DNA of 64,000 nucleotides, taken from Chitinophaga sancti. GTDB lineage: Bacteria > Bacteroidota > Bacteroidia > Chitinophagales > Chitinophagaceae. Location: NCBI RefSeq assembly GCF_034087045.1, contig NZ_CP139247.1:1178001-1242000 (forward strand), in the 5' to 3' direction. The notes beneath the pieces are model-generated. The model searched no databases. It was not told the DNA's origin and saw only the letters and a program-made list of their open reading frames with translations. Every line of letters starts with the position of its first letter. Positions within the stretch are counted from its first letter, which is position 1. Below, one piece after another: positions 49,778 through 60,380 of this stretch. The position numbers and the translations under genes were made by a program.

Positions 49778-51646
49778 ATGTTTCCATCTTACGATGTTAT
49801 AGTGGTAGGCGCAGGACATGCCGGTTGCGAAGCAGCGGCGGCTGCCGCGAATATGGGTTCAAAGGTTCTTTTGGTAACCATGAACATGCAGACTATTGCC
49901 CAAATGAGTTGCAACCCAGCTATGGGTGGTATCGCAAAAGGACAAATAGTAAGAGAGATTGATGCCATGGGTGGATACTCTGGTATTGTGACGGACCAGT
50001 CCATGATCCAGTTCCGTATGTTGAACAGATCTAAGGGGCCTGCTATGTGGAGTCCCCGTACCCAAAATGATAGAATGCTCTTCGCTGCCAAGTGGAGGGA
50101 AGCATTGGAGCAAACTCCAAATGTAGATTTCTATCAGGATATGGTGAAAGGCCTTCTTGTAAAAGATGGCATTTGTTATGGGGTAGTGACAGGTCTTGGA
50201 CATGAAATCAAAGCAAAAAGTGTAGTTCTCACCAACGGAACTTTCCTGAATGGGGTAATGCACATCGGCGATAAACAATTCGGTGGAGGTAGGGTAGCAG
50301 AGAAAGCTGCAACCGGAATTACCGAACAATTGGTTTCTCTTGGATTCGAAAGTGATCGCCTCAAGACAGGAACACCTCCGCGTATCGATGCCAGAAGTTT
50401 GGACTATTCCAAAATGGAAGAACAAAAAGGTGATGATGTCATCACCGGTTTCTCTTACCTGGATATTGAGAAGATAAAACCTGAGCAACAAAGAAGTTGT
50501 TTCATTACCTATACCAGTGATGAGGTACATGAAATGCTGAAGACTGGTTTCGACCGGTCACCTATGTTCCAGGGTAGAATACAGGGTAGGGGACCTAGAT
50601 ACTGTCCAAGTATCGAAGACAAAATAAACAGGTTCGCTGAAAGGGATAGACACCAGTTGTTCGTAGAACCAGAAGGATGGAACACTGTAGAAATTTATGT
50701 GAACGGATTTTCTACCTCCCTCCCTGAGGATGTGCAATATAAAGCACTGCAATTAGTGCCGGGTTTTGAAAATGTAAAGATGTTCCGTCCGGGGTATGCT
50801 ATCGAGTATGATTACTTTCCACCTACCCAATTGCAGTTCTCACTGGAGACCAAACATATTCAAAACCTCTTCTTTGCAGGTCAGATAAATGGTACTACCG
50901 GGTATGAAGAAGCAGCATGTCAGGGTTTGATCGCAGGTATTAATGCTCACCTTAAGGCAACCGGTCAGGCACCTTTTGTACTGAAAAGAAGTGAAGCATA
51001 TATCGGGGTACTCATCGATGACCTGATCAACAAGGGTACAGATGAACCTTACCGTATGTTTACCTCCCGTGCAGAATTCAGAACATTGCTTCGTCAGGAT
51101 AATGCGGATCTGAGACTGACCGAACGAAGTCATAAAATTGGTTTGGCCGGAGAGAACAGGATGGAAAAAGTAAGAACGAAATCAGAAGGAGTAGAAAAAA
51201 TAAAATCGATTCTGAAAGAATTGCCTATCGATCCGGAAGAAATTAACCACTTCCTGGCAGAGAAAAATACTTCTCCTCTGCCTCAGAGAATTCGTGCTTA
51301 CCAGATTTTGTTACGTCCCTCTATGGATATTTTCTCTATGAGGGATAATGTGGCAAAGATGAAAAATGCACTTGCTGCATTCGACAATGAAACTTTGGAA
51401 CAGGCAGAGATCCAGATTAAGTATGAAACATACATTGAAAAAGAAAATGAACTGGTGAAAAGAATGAGTCAACTCGAGGACCTGGTGATCCCGGATAGTT
51501 TTGATTATACAAAATTGGTATCATTGAGTGCAGAGGCGAGGCAGAAATTTAATAAAATCAGACCTCGTACTTTGGGACAAGCATCCAGAATCAGTGGGGT
51601 AAATCCAAGTGATGTACAAATTCTGATGGTGTATATGGGACGATAA
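49778..51646 (+). CDS. mnmG: tRNA uridine-5-carboxymethylaminomethyl modification enzyme MnmG (GidA)
   Basis: 622 residues from the ATG at 49778; the open frame extends to 49733 but the promoter at 49748-49755 excludes that start. FAD-binding GAGHAGCEAAAAAANMG, then CNPAMGGIAKGQIVREIDAMGG with the conserved cysteine, RMLNRSKGPAMWSPRTQ, and GTPPRID. The late GQINGTTGYEEAACQG and SRAEFRTLLRQDNADLRL segments complete the family. Works with MnmE to modify U34 of tRNAs. gidA is a classical neighbour of bacterial replication origins. Confidence 0.98.
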   Translation: MFPSYDVIVVGAGHAGCEAAAAAANMGSKVLLVTMNMQTIAQMSCNPAMGGIAKGQIVREIDAMGGYSGIVTDQSMIQFRMLNRSKGPAMWSPRTQNDRMLFAAKWREALEQTPNVDFYQDMVKGLLVKDGICYGVVTGLGHEIKAKSVVLTNGTFLNGVMHIGDKQFGGGRVAEKAATGITEQLVSLGFESDRLKTGTPPRIDARSLDYSKMEEQKGDDVITGFSYLDIEKIKPEQQRSCFITYTSDEVHEMLKTGFDRSPMFQGRIQGRGPRYCPSIEDKINRFAERDRHQLFVEPEGWNTVEIYVNGFSTSLPEDVQYKALQLVPGFENVKMFRPGYAIEYDYFPPTQLQFSLETKHIQNLFFAGQINGTTGYEEAACQGLIAGINAHLKATGQAPFVLKRSEAYIGVLIDDLINKGTDEPYRMFTSRAEFRTLLRQDNADLRLTERSHKIGLAGENRMEKVRTKSEGVEKIKSILKELPIDPEEINHFLAEKNTSPLPQRIRAYQILLRPSMDIFSMRDNVAKMKNALAAFDNETLEQAEIQIKYETYIEKENELVKRMSQLEDLVIPDSFDYTKLVSLSAEARQKFNKIRPRTLGQASRISGVNPSDVQILMVYMGR

Positions 51647-51679
51647 AACTCGTATTTTAAATTTTTATTTATAGAATAA

Positions 51680-51710
51680 AAAATACATGCTTTTGTAGAG
51701 CATGTATTTT
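51680..51710 (+). terminator. mnmG terminator hairpin
   Basis: Arms 51680-51691 and 51699-51710 (12 bp), 7-base loop, followed by a further T tract. Confidence 0.9.
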
Positions 51711-52304
51711 TTTTTGACTATATTCGTTTTTATAAGTACTGAATCATATCCCTCAATGAAACAACACAACTATGAGCACTAGACCAAAACATATTTTCCC
51801 TGTAGTATGATTCCTACTTTAGACCTTATGAAATTATCCACCTTTAGAAAATAAAACTGAACATACGTTTTTATAAATTCCTGTATTCGTAGCTTAAGAA
51901 ATTTGTCATGAAAGGTAAGGTATTCCCTTGCCTGTATATTACTTAAAGTGAAGGTTAAATTAGAAGTATAATAAACACCCGGTCCCTTTCTTCGGACTGG
52001 GTTCTTTGTTTTAAATAAGTCTATAAAAATAGCGCTATGAATTTTGCCCTTGGGCAAAATTCATAGCGTCCATTGGAAATCAGTACTTTTCAGAAGGGAA
52101 ATCCCTGATTTCTAATAAATTATTGAAAATCAATGTTTTATGTTAATATGAGCTGACTTCATTATCTCCTTAAATTTCGACGATCACTGCATGGCCTATA
52201 CCAATACTTCAAAATAAGGGTCAAATTAAAATTACCCCCTTAAAATGCGTTTTCCTGTTATTAGATACTTTTAGTAATTTGTTTAGGCATAACAATTCCC
52301 GAAT
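51711..52304. other. Non-coding gap between mnmG and the lactonase gene
   Basis: 594 bases, AT-rich. A 92-codon minus-strand frame here looks spurious: it begins in a hairpin and lacks protein-like composition. The region contains a perfect 17-bp hairpin at 52034-52069 and a weaker GAAATCAG...CTGATTTC dyad just after it. A near -7 element TACTTTTA lies close to the lactonase gene at about 52266. Confidence 0.5.
52034..52069. terminator. 17-bp perfect hairpin in the mnmG-lactonase gap
   Basis: Arms 52034-52050 and 52053-52069, 2-base loop. No gene end is near, so its role is unclear. Confidence 0.5.
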
Positions 52305-53447
52305 ATGATCAAAATCTTACTCACCAGCACAGCTTTACTTTTTGCCTCTACTTTGCTTGCACAAACAGATACATCTTCCGCTGAAAAATATTTACTCATC
52401 GGTGCCTATACCAAAACACCAGATGAAGGTATCAGCGTCTATGCTTTCAATACCCAAACCGGTAGCTTCCGGTTTGTAAGCACTGCCAAAAATGTAGAGA
52501 ACCCTTCTTACCTCGTTATCTCTCCGAATCACAAATATGTGTATGCCGTGGATGAAACGAATGGAAATAATCCCGGTAATGTAAGTGCCTTTGAATGGGA
52601 TACTATTTCCGGCCAACTTACTTTTCTAAATAAACAACCTTCAGGTGGTGACGACCCTTGTTATATCACCACTGACCAGGATGGAAAATATGTGGTAGTC
52701 GCCAATTACTCAGGTGGTAGTTTTTCTATCCTCCCTGTTAAACCAGATGGCCGACTCGAAGCACCTGTTCAAACTATTGAACATACCGGCTCCGGCCCCA
52801 ACAAAGAGCGACAGGAAAAACCACATGTGCATTGTGTGTATTTCAGCCCGGATCACCAGCAATTATATGTATCCGATCTGGGTATCGATCAGATAGCTAT
52901 TTACAATTACCGTCAGGGCGATGTACAACCAGTAGTACCAGCTAATCCTGGATTTGCACCTTTTCCTCCGGGATCAGGTCCCCGCCACCTTGTATTCCAC
53001 CCCAATGGAAAATGGGTATATGTATTGCATGAACTGGATGGAAAAATTACAGCTTTCCATTATGATAAGGGAAAGCTGACACCTTTCCAGCCAGTGTCTA
53101 TTTTGCCGGACAATTTCAAAGGCAAACCTTGGGCTGCTGACCTCCACATTTCACCAGATGGAAAATTTTTATACGCTACAAATCGTGATCCTCTCAATAA
53201 TATTTTAACTTTTTCTATCAACGCCAAAACAGGTAATCTGGTGAAAAAAGGAGAGAGCGCAACAGGTGGAAAAACACCAAGAAATTTTGTGATCGACCCG
53301 AGCGGCAACTTCCTGCTGGTGGCTCATCAGAATTCAAATAATGTGACTGTCTTTAAAAGAGATAAAATAACCGGGCTCCTCAAAAAACAAAAGGAAGAGC
53401 TGAAGACACCCAGCCCCGTATGTTTGAAATTCATAGGCAGTAATTAA
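52305..53447 (+). CDS. Secreted lactonase (6-phosphogluconolactonase-like beta-propeller)
   Basis: 380 residues with a signal peptide (residues 1-19, ASTLLAQ). The Pgl/lactonase seven-bladed propeller (PF10282) fills the rest: LLIGAYTKTPDEGISVYAFN, NPSYLVISPNHKYVYAVDE, the HVHCVYFSPDHQQLYVSDLG segment, GPRHLVFHPNGKWVYVLHELDG and the final TPRNFVIDPSGNFLLVAHQNSNNV. Cytoplasmic Pgl acts in the pentose phosphate pathway; export suggests another lactone substrate in the periplasm. It is monocistronic. Confidence 0.88.
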   Translation: MIKILLTSTALLFASTLLAQTDTSSAEKYLLIGAYTKTPDEGISVYAFNTQTGSFRFVSTAKNVENPSYLVISPNHKYVYAVDETNGNNPGNVSAFEWDTISGQLTFLNKQPSGGDDPCYITTDQDGKYVVVANYSGGSFSILPVKPDGRLEAPVQTIEHTGSGPNKERQEKPHVHCVYFSPDHQQLYVSDLGIDQIAIYNYRQGDVQPVVPANPGFAPFPPGSGPRHLVFHPNGKWVYVLHELDGKITAFHYDKGKLTPFQPVSILPDNFKGKPWAADLHISPDGKFLYATNRDPLNNILTFSINAKTGNLVKKGESATGGKTPRNFVIDPSGNFLLVAHQNSNNVTVFKRDKITGLLKKQKEELKTPSPVCLKFIGSN

Positions 53448-53493
53448 ATCGCATTGGCATAACTTTTTCCATAAATACTTAAAAGATCAAGCC

Positions 53494-53868
53494 ATGAAAA
53501 ATAAAGACTTAAAAAATAAAGATGGGAATGAACACATTCCAAACCAGGATGAATTAGCGGAAAAGAGAGATCAGACATTTCCGGGATATCCTACTTATCC
53601 TGCCAGTGAAGACATCATGAACAATGAAGAGAGAGAGGAACTGGATGTGGAAGGCGTAACAGGGTCTCGAAGGATCAACAATGAAATAGCCAGAGAAGAA
53701 GGTTCCGTTCCGGGAGAATTCAATGATGAAGACGACCTGGATGTACCAGGCAGTGAACTGGATGATGCAGATGAAGAAATTGGTGAGGAAGATGAAGAAA
53801 ATAATTATTACAGCTTAGGTGGAGACAGGCATGAAGATCTGGACGAGACGAATGAAGATGATATTTAA
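53494..53868 (+). CDS. Highly acidic hypothetical protein
   Basis: 124 residues, strongly acidic, with Glu/Asp runs such as NDEDDLDVPGSELDDADEE near residues 77-95. It has a recognisable YPTYPASEDIMNNEER core, which I recall from other Bacteroidota proteins of unknown function. No signal peptide, no membrane segment, probably disordered. It ends 4 bases before the convergent cls stop and lies 46 bases after the lactonase gene. Confidence 0.7.
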   Translation: MKNKDLKNKDGNEHIPNQDELAEKRDQTFPGYPTYPASEDIMNNEEREELDVEGVTGSRRINNEIAREEGSVPGEFNDEDDLDVPGSELDDADEEIGEEDEENNYYSLGGDRHEDLDETNEDDI

Positions 53869-53872
53869 TCAA

Positions 53873-55351
53873 TTACAATAATGGTGTGAACAATCTGCAC
53901 ACTGCATCTATAAAACGCTGCCAGATAGAGCGGTTTTTCCAGGTGCGCCTTTCGATCTGAACGGCATCCTGTAAATCCTGTTCAAAGGCAGCGTTTAATT
54001 TATGTACTACCGGCCGGTCATATACGACTACTGCAATTTCACTGTTTAAATAAAAGCTTCTGTTATCAAGGTTCACAGTACCTACTATGGCCAGGTTATC
54101 GTCGATCACGATTGTCTTGGCGTGAATAAATCCTTTCTGATAGAAATAAACTTTTGCACCTGCATCCAGCATAGGTTTCACATATGATTGTGCAGCATGT
54201 TGTACAAAAAATGAATCGCCACGCGAAGGTATTATTAGTTCAACATTTTTTCCTGCCAGTGCGGCCATCTGTAATGCACTCAGTATCTGATCATTAGGAA
54301 TGAAATATGGATTGCTGATACGGATACTTCTTCTCGCTACATTGATCGCCATAAGTATGGTCTGCATCGACATTGGAAAATCTGAATCAGGTCCGCTGGC
54401 TACGATATCTGCAAAGCAATGTTCTTTTATATGGGAGCGATGAAAGTAAGGATCACTGAATGGAAATGTATTCTTACTGCAATAACGATAACTCATCATG
54501 AACTGTAACTGCAACAGGTTTACTACATCACCTTCCAGCTGCAAATGCGTGTCTCTCCAGAACACAGGATGCTTGCCGTTATTGAGATATCGGTCATCCA
54601 TATTGATGCCGCCAGTGAAGCCGATATTGCCATCTATGACGATAATCTTACGGTGATTACGATAGTTTGCATTCAGGTAGAAATTGATGAGTACTGGAGA
54701 GAACTTAAATACTTCTGCACCATGTTCTTCCAACAGGTCCGGGATATCGCCAATGTCACTGCATCCCAGGTCATCGTATACAAACCTGACTTCTATGCCT
54801 TCTTTTAATTTCTCTATGAGTATGTCTGCTACTTCGTTGCCTACATCATCTGCGGCAAAGATGTAGTACTCCATGTGTATATGATGTTTGGCTTCCCTGA
54901 GAGCTTTCATCACTGCGGGGAATTTCTCTTCACCATTGAGTAAGATCTGGACTTTATTATTCTGAGAAAGGACGGAGTTTCTGGTATTCAACAGCATAGC
55001 AGAGATCTCCTGTTTGCTGGATACAGAATGGCGGAGGGCGAGCTGCATGTGTTCAATTTCTCTACGCTGTGATTCCCAATATCTTAGCATCAAAGTCTCG
55101 TCCTTACTGCCTTTCAGGGTAAAGCGGCGACGCTTGCGGAGGTCACGGCCCAGGTAGTAATATACAATCAATCCGAGAATGGGGACGAACACCAGTAACA
55201 TGATGTAGGACAACGCTTTGACAGGGTTACGGTTTTCCAGCAGGATAGTGCCGACCACCCCTATAAAAGAAAGGCTGATCAATACATAGCCGATGATCTT
55301 GATGGCAATGTGCCAGTTCGTGCCCCAAAGAAAATATAATACCTGATACAC
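53873..55351 (-). CDS. cls: Cardiolipin synthase (phospholipase D family)
   Basis: 492 residues from a GTG start. Two N-terminal membrane helices (about 12-32 and 42-65) precede two PLD domains with intact HKD motifs: HRKIIVIDGNIGFTGG (about residue 235) and HAKTIVIDDNLAIVGTVNLDNRS (about 415, given in full family form). It condenses phosphatidylglycerol into cardiolipin at the inner membrane. It converges on the acidic protein gene. Confidence 0.95.
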   Translation of the reverse strand: MYQVLYFLWGTNWHIAIKIIGYVLISLSFIGVVGTILLENRNPVKALSYIMLLVFVPILGLIVYYYLGRDLRKRRRFTLKGSKDETLMLRYWESQRREIEHMQLALRHSVSSKQEISAMLLNTRNSVLSQNNKVQILLNGEEKFPAVMKALREAKHHIHMEYYIFAADDVGNEVADILIEKLKEGIEVRFVYDDLGCSDIGDIPDLLEEHGAEVFKFSPVLINFYLNANYRNHRKIIVIDGNIGFTGGINMDDRYLNNGKHPVFWRDTHLQLEGDVVNLLQLQFMMSYRYCSKNTFPFSDPYFHRSHIKEHCFADIVASGPDSDFPMSMQTILMAINVARRSIRISNPYFIPNDQILSALQMAALAGKNVELIIPSRGDSFFVQHAAQSYVKPMLDAGAKVYFYQKGFIHAKTIVIDDNLAIVGTVNLDNRSFYLNSEIAVVVYDRPVVHKLNAAFEQDLQDAVQIERRTWKNRSIWQRFIDAVCRLFTPLL

Positions 55352-55400
55352 GTGTTGCTATATGGTTATGTATGATAAAGATAGTGCTGAAATTCTATAT

Positions 55401-55441
55401 CGAACGAATTGATGCTGCCAGAGACAGCATCAATTCGTTCG
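55401..55441. terminator. 17-bp hairpin between divergent cls and the helicase gene
   Basis: Arms 55401-55417 and 55425-55441, 7-base loop. It lies between the divergent starts, where a terminator is not expected, so it may insulate promoters or be an operator. Confidence 0.55.
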
Positions 55442-55592
55442 AAGGGCATTTGGGAAGGCTTTCGCCAAAACCTGACACCCGCATTTATAAACTGTTAATT
55501 TTCTAACTCCTCAGCTATTGTACCAAATAATTATTAATATCATTCGTTCTAAAAATAATTAGTAATTTTTTTGTTGTAATAACAAACTGTAC

Positions 55593-58500
55593 ATGCAGGA
55601 ATCAATCCTCTCCAAACTGGAAGCCTCGAGAAGGGAGTTGCTCGACCTCGGACTGCGTAACCCTTTATTAAATTATCGCTTACCGGTTAGCCGTGGAGTC
55701 CATATCGATCAGGAAAAGAGTGCCAACGTATATGAAGTGTTGGTGAAACAGGGTAAGGCGATGACGTTTTTACCCAAACCAGGAAATAAAGAAAACAAAG
55801 AGAAAGCTGTTGCCCTGGAAGATAATGCAGCCAATATACTGGACGACCCCAATGCATTTTTGAAAGAAGAAGTATTGGTAACTCCATCTGCTACTGACGA
55901 TGCAGAACTTCCGAAAGAAGAGCAAAAAGAGGGATCTACCGCACTGCCTGAAGCAGTTGTGTACGATACCCGTTTGCAAACTACGGAAGCTGCCGCCGCA
56001 CTACAAAACAGATTACTCAATACTTACTATGCAGCACGTACCAGTCTGGAAGAACAAGGTGTAAATATTCTCTTCCTTACTTTAGGTATGTTGCAGTGGT
56101 ATGAGAAAGACAATACCAAAGAAGCAAGACAAGCACCTTTGATACTCATACCAGTATCACTGGAAAGAAGTAGTGCACGTGAGCGTTTTCGTTTGCGGTA
56201 TACAGGTAGTGATGTAGAAATGAACTTAAGCTTACAAACCAAGATCAAAACAGACTTCGGAATTGTATTGCCAGACATGCCGGAAACTGATGAAATTTCT
56301 ATCAATGACTACCTGCAGGAAATTGCAGATGCGGTATATGGTATGCCGAAGTGGGAAGTGAAAATGGATACCGTTGAATTAGGATTTTTCTCTTTCGGAA
56401 AACTGATGTTGTACCATGATCTGGATAGTGAAAACTGGCCGGCGGATGAACAACCAGCTGTGCATCCTGTATTGCAAAGTTTATTTGGTGGAGGTTTTAG
56501 TGAAGGTGAACCTCGTGTAAGTGACGAAACATTTATCGACACTGAAACCAATGCACATGAAATGCATCAGGTAGTAGATGCGGATGGTTCACAACTACTC
56601 GCCATGCTTGCTGTGCAGGAAGGAAAAAATCTTGTGATTCAGGGACCTCCTGGTACTGGTAAATCACAGACCATTACTAACCTGATTGCTAATGCAATTG
56701 GTGAAGGAAAGAAAGTACTTTTCGTTGCAGAAAAAATGGCAGCATTAGAAGTGGTGAAGAGAAGGCTGGATAGTATTCAACTGGGCGACGCATGTTTAGA
56801 ACTGCATAGTCATAAAGCAAATAAAAAAGAATTACATCAGGAACTGCGTCGTACACTGGAATTAGGTAAACCAGCGATTATGCAATTGCAACAGGAAGTT
56901 GCTTTACTTCATGAGTACAGACGTGAGTTGAATGATTATTGTTTATCAGTAAATGCACCTGTTGGTAAAAGCGGATTGACGCCACAACAACTGATGGGAT
57001 ACCTGTTGCAATTAAAAGAAGCAGCAGGGGATCTGATTTTACCACGTATACCTATTTATGATATTGCAAACTGGGATGCCAGCAATATGCAACGTGCAGA
57101 AAATATGGCGAACAGGATTACTGCACGCTTAGGTGAAACGGGTATGCCATCTGCATTATTATTCTGGGGGAGTCAGTTAACTATTTTAACACCATCGGAA
57201 CAAGAGAAACTGATACCACTCATGCAACAAACTGTTGAGACAATAAAAAGTCTGCAACATGAAAGTGCGATGATTGCTGCGCAGGTGGGTATACCGATGC
57301 CATTGAATAAGAAGGATACAATGGATCTTTCTTATGTGGTGCAAATGGCTTCTGTACGTCCTGAATTAACAGGTGTGAATATTTCGAATGTAGTCTGGCT
57401 GCAAAGAAAAGAAGACATCAAAGAACTGTTGCAAACAGGAAAAAGATTAGCACAGATTCATCAGGTGTATGATGCAATTTTGATACCTGAAGCATGGGAA
57501 CAAAATGTGCTGGAGATCAGACAAAATCTGTTAGCATATGGAGAGAAGTGGTTCAAGTTTGCCATTGGCGATTACAATCGAAGTAATCGTCAGTTAGCTG
57601 CTTTGTGTAGAAATGGTGCACCTGCTGATGCGGCCGCAAAACTCGCTTGTGTAGATGCAATCATGGAAGCAAAGCGATTGGACAAACAAGTGCAGGATGA
57701 TGAAACATTGGCTAAAGATCTGTTTGGTCAACGCTGGCAAAAAGGATTGAGTAACTGGAACGAACTGGAAGCGATCACTAATTATTTAAGTGATGTGCAC
57801 AGGCAGGTGAGTATCGGTTCATGTGATAAAGTGATCCTCTCTTATCTTGAAAAAAATGAGCCTGTTGCTGCAGCAAAAAAATATCTCGATACGCTGTTAA
57901 AATATTTACAACAACATGGAACTGCTATCGAACAAATTGTGACAGCGACTGCATTCAATGAACAAATTCGATACAAAGAAATTACTCCTTTATTACAACG
58001 TTCTTACGAAGATCAGATCGTGCTGATGGAATCATGGAGTACAGGATTACCTGAAATACATTTAATGATTTCGTGGAATAATTTAGCCACATCTGCTATC
58101 AATGAAGGATTGGAATCTTTGATCGATGCAGTTGTTTATTGGCCGGAAGCACAGAAAGGTTTGAAACCTGCTTTGCAAAAAACATGGTACGAATATTTGT
58201 ATGAACAGGCATTGGTGAAATATGCTGCATTGAGAAAATTTGAAAGAGCAAGTCATGAATCATCAGTGAAACAGTTTGTAAAACTGGATACACTCAACCT
58301 GCAATATAATCGTGCACGTGCTGCATTAAAACATTGGGATGGTATACCACCCCTGGATGCAGGAGGACAAGTGAATGTACTGCGTACTGAATTCAATAAG
58401 AAAGCAAGACATATGCCCATCCGAAAACTGATGCAGGTAGCGGGATTGGCAGTACAGGCTATCAAACCTGTATTCATGATGAGTCCATTGTCTATTGCTA

Positions 58501-60362
58501 ATTTTTTACCACCGGGATCATTGCAGTTTGATCTGGTCATATTCGATGAAGCTTCGCAGGTAAGACCGGTCGATGCATTGGGGGCATTGCTGAGAGGAAA
58601 ACAATTAGTGGTAGTGGGCGATAGCAAACAGATGCCTCCGGGTAGTTTCTTCGATTCATTATTAAAGGAGACTGATGATGAAGAAAATGTGACTGCGGAT
58701 ATGCCAAGTATATTAGGAATGTGTGATGCACAGGGTGCTCCACAACGTATGTTGCGCTGGCACTATCGAAGCCGTCATGAATCATTGATCACTTTGTCTA
58801 ACCAGGAATTTTATGAGAACAAACTGGTGATCTTCCCAAGTCCTGGTGCGACGCATCAGATGGGGTTGATTTATCATCATCTAAAAGATACTGTTTACGA
58901 TCGTGGTAAGACGCGTACTAATCAACAGGAAGCAAATGCAATTACAGAAGCGGTGATCAGACATGCAAAAGAACATCCTGATTTAAGTTTAGGTGTGGTG
59001 GCATTTAGTACTGCACAAATGCAGGCGATACAGGAATCACTGGAAGCAGCGAGAAAGAAACTGCCTGAAGTAGAATCATTTTTTAAAGCACATCCGCATG
59101 AACCATTTTTTGTAAAGAACCTTGAGAATGTACAGGGTGATGAACGTGATGTTATTTACATCAGCATAGGATATGGTCGTACAGCCGATGGTTCTGTGAG
59201 TTTGGCATTTGGTCCGTTGAATAATGAAGGAGGTGAGAAGAGATTGAACGTATTGATCACGCGTGCAAAACAAAGATGTGAAGTATTTACGAACCTGACT
59301 TCGGATGATATAGATATGAACCGTACGGAGAGTGAAGGAGTGAAGGCATTGAAGAACTTCCTCTACTTTGCACAGTATGGACAATTGTATACACCATCTG
59401 CTGATGGAATGCCGGCGAGAATACCTTTTGAAGAAGAAGTAGCGAAACATTTACAGGCAGCGGGATATGCTGTACATAAACAAGTGGGTAGTAAAGGATT
59501 CTTTATTGATCTGGCCATTTCTGATCCTGAACATCCGGGTAAGTATATGATAGGTATTGTGTGTGATGGTGAAGGATATAATTCTGCACGTTCTGCAAGA
59601 GACAGAGATAGATTGAGACAACAGGTGATGGAAGATATGGGATGGAACTTATATCATGTATGGAGTACAGATTGGTTCAGACATCCTGCCAGAGAGATCA
59701 AGCGATTGTTAGCTTCGGTTGAACTTGCAAAAAGTAATGAAGTGATTCCTGAAGAAGAACCTGAGATGGAAGAAGATTTTACCATGGTGAGAGAAGAAGA
59801 AGATATGACGATGCCGGAGCAGCCATTGTATGAAACTGCTATCTTACCGTTTGAGATTTCCAGTAAAGAATTGCATGCACATGGGTTGGATAAATTAAGG
59901 AGCTGGTTAGAAAAAATTGTGCAGGTAGAGAGCCCGGTACATACAGAGGAAGTAGCGAGAAGAATGATTGAAGCAGCAGGTGTAGCAAGAGTGGGTAGCC
60001 GTATACGTGAAACGTTGAAACAGGCGATATCAAGTGCGGAGGAGAGTGGGAGTATTGTGGTGAAAGAACCGTTCTTGTGGGATGCGAAAATGGAAGTACC
60101 GGTATTGAGGAATAGGGCGAATATGCCGGCGGCATCAAGGAAGGTGATGTATATAGCGCCGGAGGAAATGACGGTGGCGATAGAGAAGGTGGTGAGAGAT
60201 GCGGTGGCGATTACAGAGGAGGCAGCGATACCGTTAGTGGCGAAGGCGTTAGGTTTTACGAGAGCAACAGAGGAGTTGAAGCAGGAGCTTTCTAATGCGG
60301 TTAAACAAGCTATTGAAGCAGGGGGGATTATTCAGGATGATGAATGGCTGAAAGTATGTTGA
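55593..60362 (+). CDS. DUF4011 / SF1 helicase / Vsr-like (MTES_1575) / DUF3320 protein, probable defence factor
   Basis: 1589 residues. DUF4011 N-terminal region (LRNPLLNYR, then LFLTLGMLQWYE and APLILIPVSLERSS). Split SF1 helicase: Walker A GPPGTGKSQTITNLIA (about residue 350), a long insertion, then Walker B FDEASQVRPVDALGALL and GDSKQMPPGSFF (about 985-1030), RWHYRSRHESLI, and the NVLITRAKQRCEVF motif VI. A Vsr/MTES_1575 nuclease-like domain follows (about 1270-1375; SARDRDRLRQQVMEDMGW, WSTDWFRHP), where the usual ECDG reads VCDG. A DUF3320 tail closes the protein. It resembles single-gene anti-phage proteins of the DUF4011-helicase-Vsr type; this link is from memory. Confidence 0.85.
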   Translation: MQESILSKLEASRRELLDLGLRNPLLNYRLPVSRGVHIDQEKSANVYEVLVKQGKAMTFLPKPGNKENKEKAVALEDNAANILDDPNAFLKEEVLVTPSATDDAELPKEEQKEGSTALPEAVVYDTRLQTTEAAAALQNRLLNTYYAARTSLEEQGVNILFLTLGMLQWYEKDNTKEARQAPLILIPVSLERSSARERFRLRYTGSDVEMNLSLQTKIKTDFGIVLPDMPETDEISINDYLQEIADAVYGMPKWEVKMDTVELGFFSFGKLMLYHDLDSENWPADEQPAVHPVLQSLFGGGFSEGEPRVSDETFIDTETNAHEMHQVVDADGSQLLAMLAVQEGKNLVIQGPPGTGKSQTITNLIANAIGEGKKVLFVAEKMAALEVVKRRLDSIQLGDACLELHSHKANKKELHQELRRTLELGKPAIMQLQQEVALLHEYRRELNDYCLSVNAPVGKSGLTPQQLMGYLLQLKEAAGDLILPRIPIYDIANWDASNMQRAENMANRITARLGETGMPSALLFWGSQLTILTPSEQEKLIPLMQQTVETIKSLQHESAMIAAQVGIPMPLNKKDTMDLSYVVQMASVRPELTGVNISNVVWLQRKEDIKELLQTGKRLAQIHQVYDAILIPEAWEQNVLEIRQNLLAYGEKWFKFAIGDYNRSNRQLAALCRNGAPADAAAKLACVDAIMEAKRLDKQVQDDETLAKDLFGQRWQKGLSNWNELEAITNYLSDVHRQVSIGSCDKVILSYLEKNEPVAAAKKYLDTLLKYLQQHGTAIEQIVTATAFNEQIRYKEITPLLQRSYEDQIVLMESWSTGLPEIHLMISWNNLATSAINEGLESLIDAVVYWPEAQKGLKPALQKTWYEYLYEQALVKYAALRKFERASHESSVKQFVKLDTLNLQYNRARAALKHWDGIPPLDAGGQVNVLRTEFNKKARHMPIRKLMQVAGLAVQAIKPVFMMSPLSIANFLPPGSLQFDLVIFDEASQVRPVDALGALLRGKQLVVVGDSKQMPPGSFFDSLLKETDDEENVTADMPSILGMCDAQGAPQRMLRWHYRSRHESLITLSNQEFYENKLVIFPSPGATHQMGLIYHHLKDTVYDRGKTRTNQQEANAITEAVIRHAKEHPDLSLGVVAFSTAQMQAIQESLEAARKKLPEVESFFKAHPHEPFFVKNLENVQGDERDVIYISIGYGRTADGSVSLAFGPLNNEGGEKRLNVLITRAKQRCEVFTNLTSDDIDMNRTESEGVKALKNFLYFAQYGQLYTPSADGMPARIPFEEEVAKHLQAAGYAVHKQVGSKGFFIDLAISDPEHPGKYMIGIVCDGEGYNSARSARDRDRLRQQVMEDMGWNLYHVWSTDWFRHPAREIKRLLASVELAKSNEVIPEEEPEMEEDFTMVREEEDMTMPEQPLYETAILPFEISSKELHAHGLDKLRSWLEKIVQVESPVHTEEVARRMIEAAGVARVGSRIRETLKQAISSAEESGSIVVKEPFLWDAKMEVPVLRNRANMPAASRKVMYIAPEEMTVAIEKVVRDAVAITEEAAIPLVAKALGFTRATEELKQELSNAVKQAIEAGGIIQDDEWLKVC

Positions 60363-60380
60363 TTATATCTGTCAATAACA

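Noticed and set aside
51779..52057. 92-codon minus-strand frame
   Set aside because: It begins inside a perfect hairpin, shows no signal peptide or recognisable domain, and its composition looks like translated AT-rich intergenic DNA.
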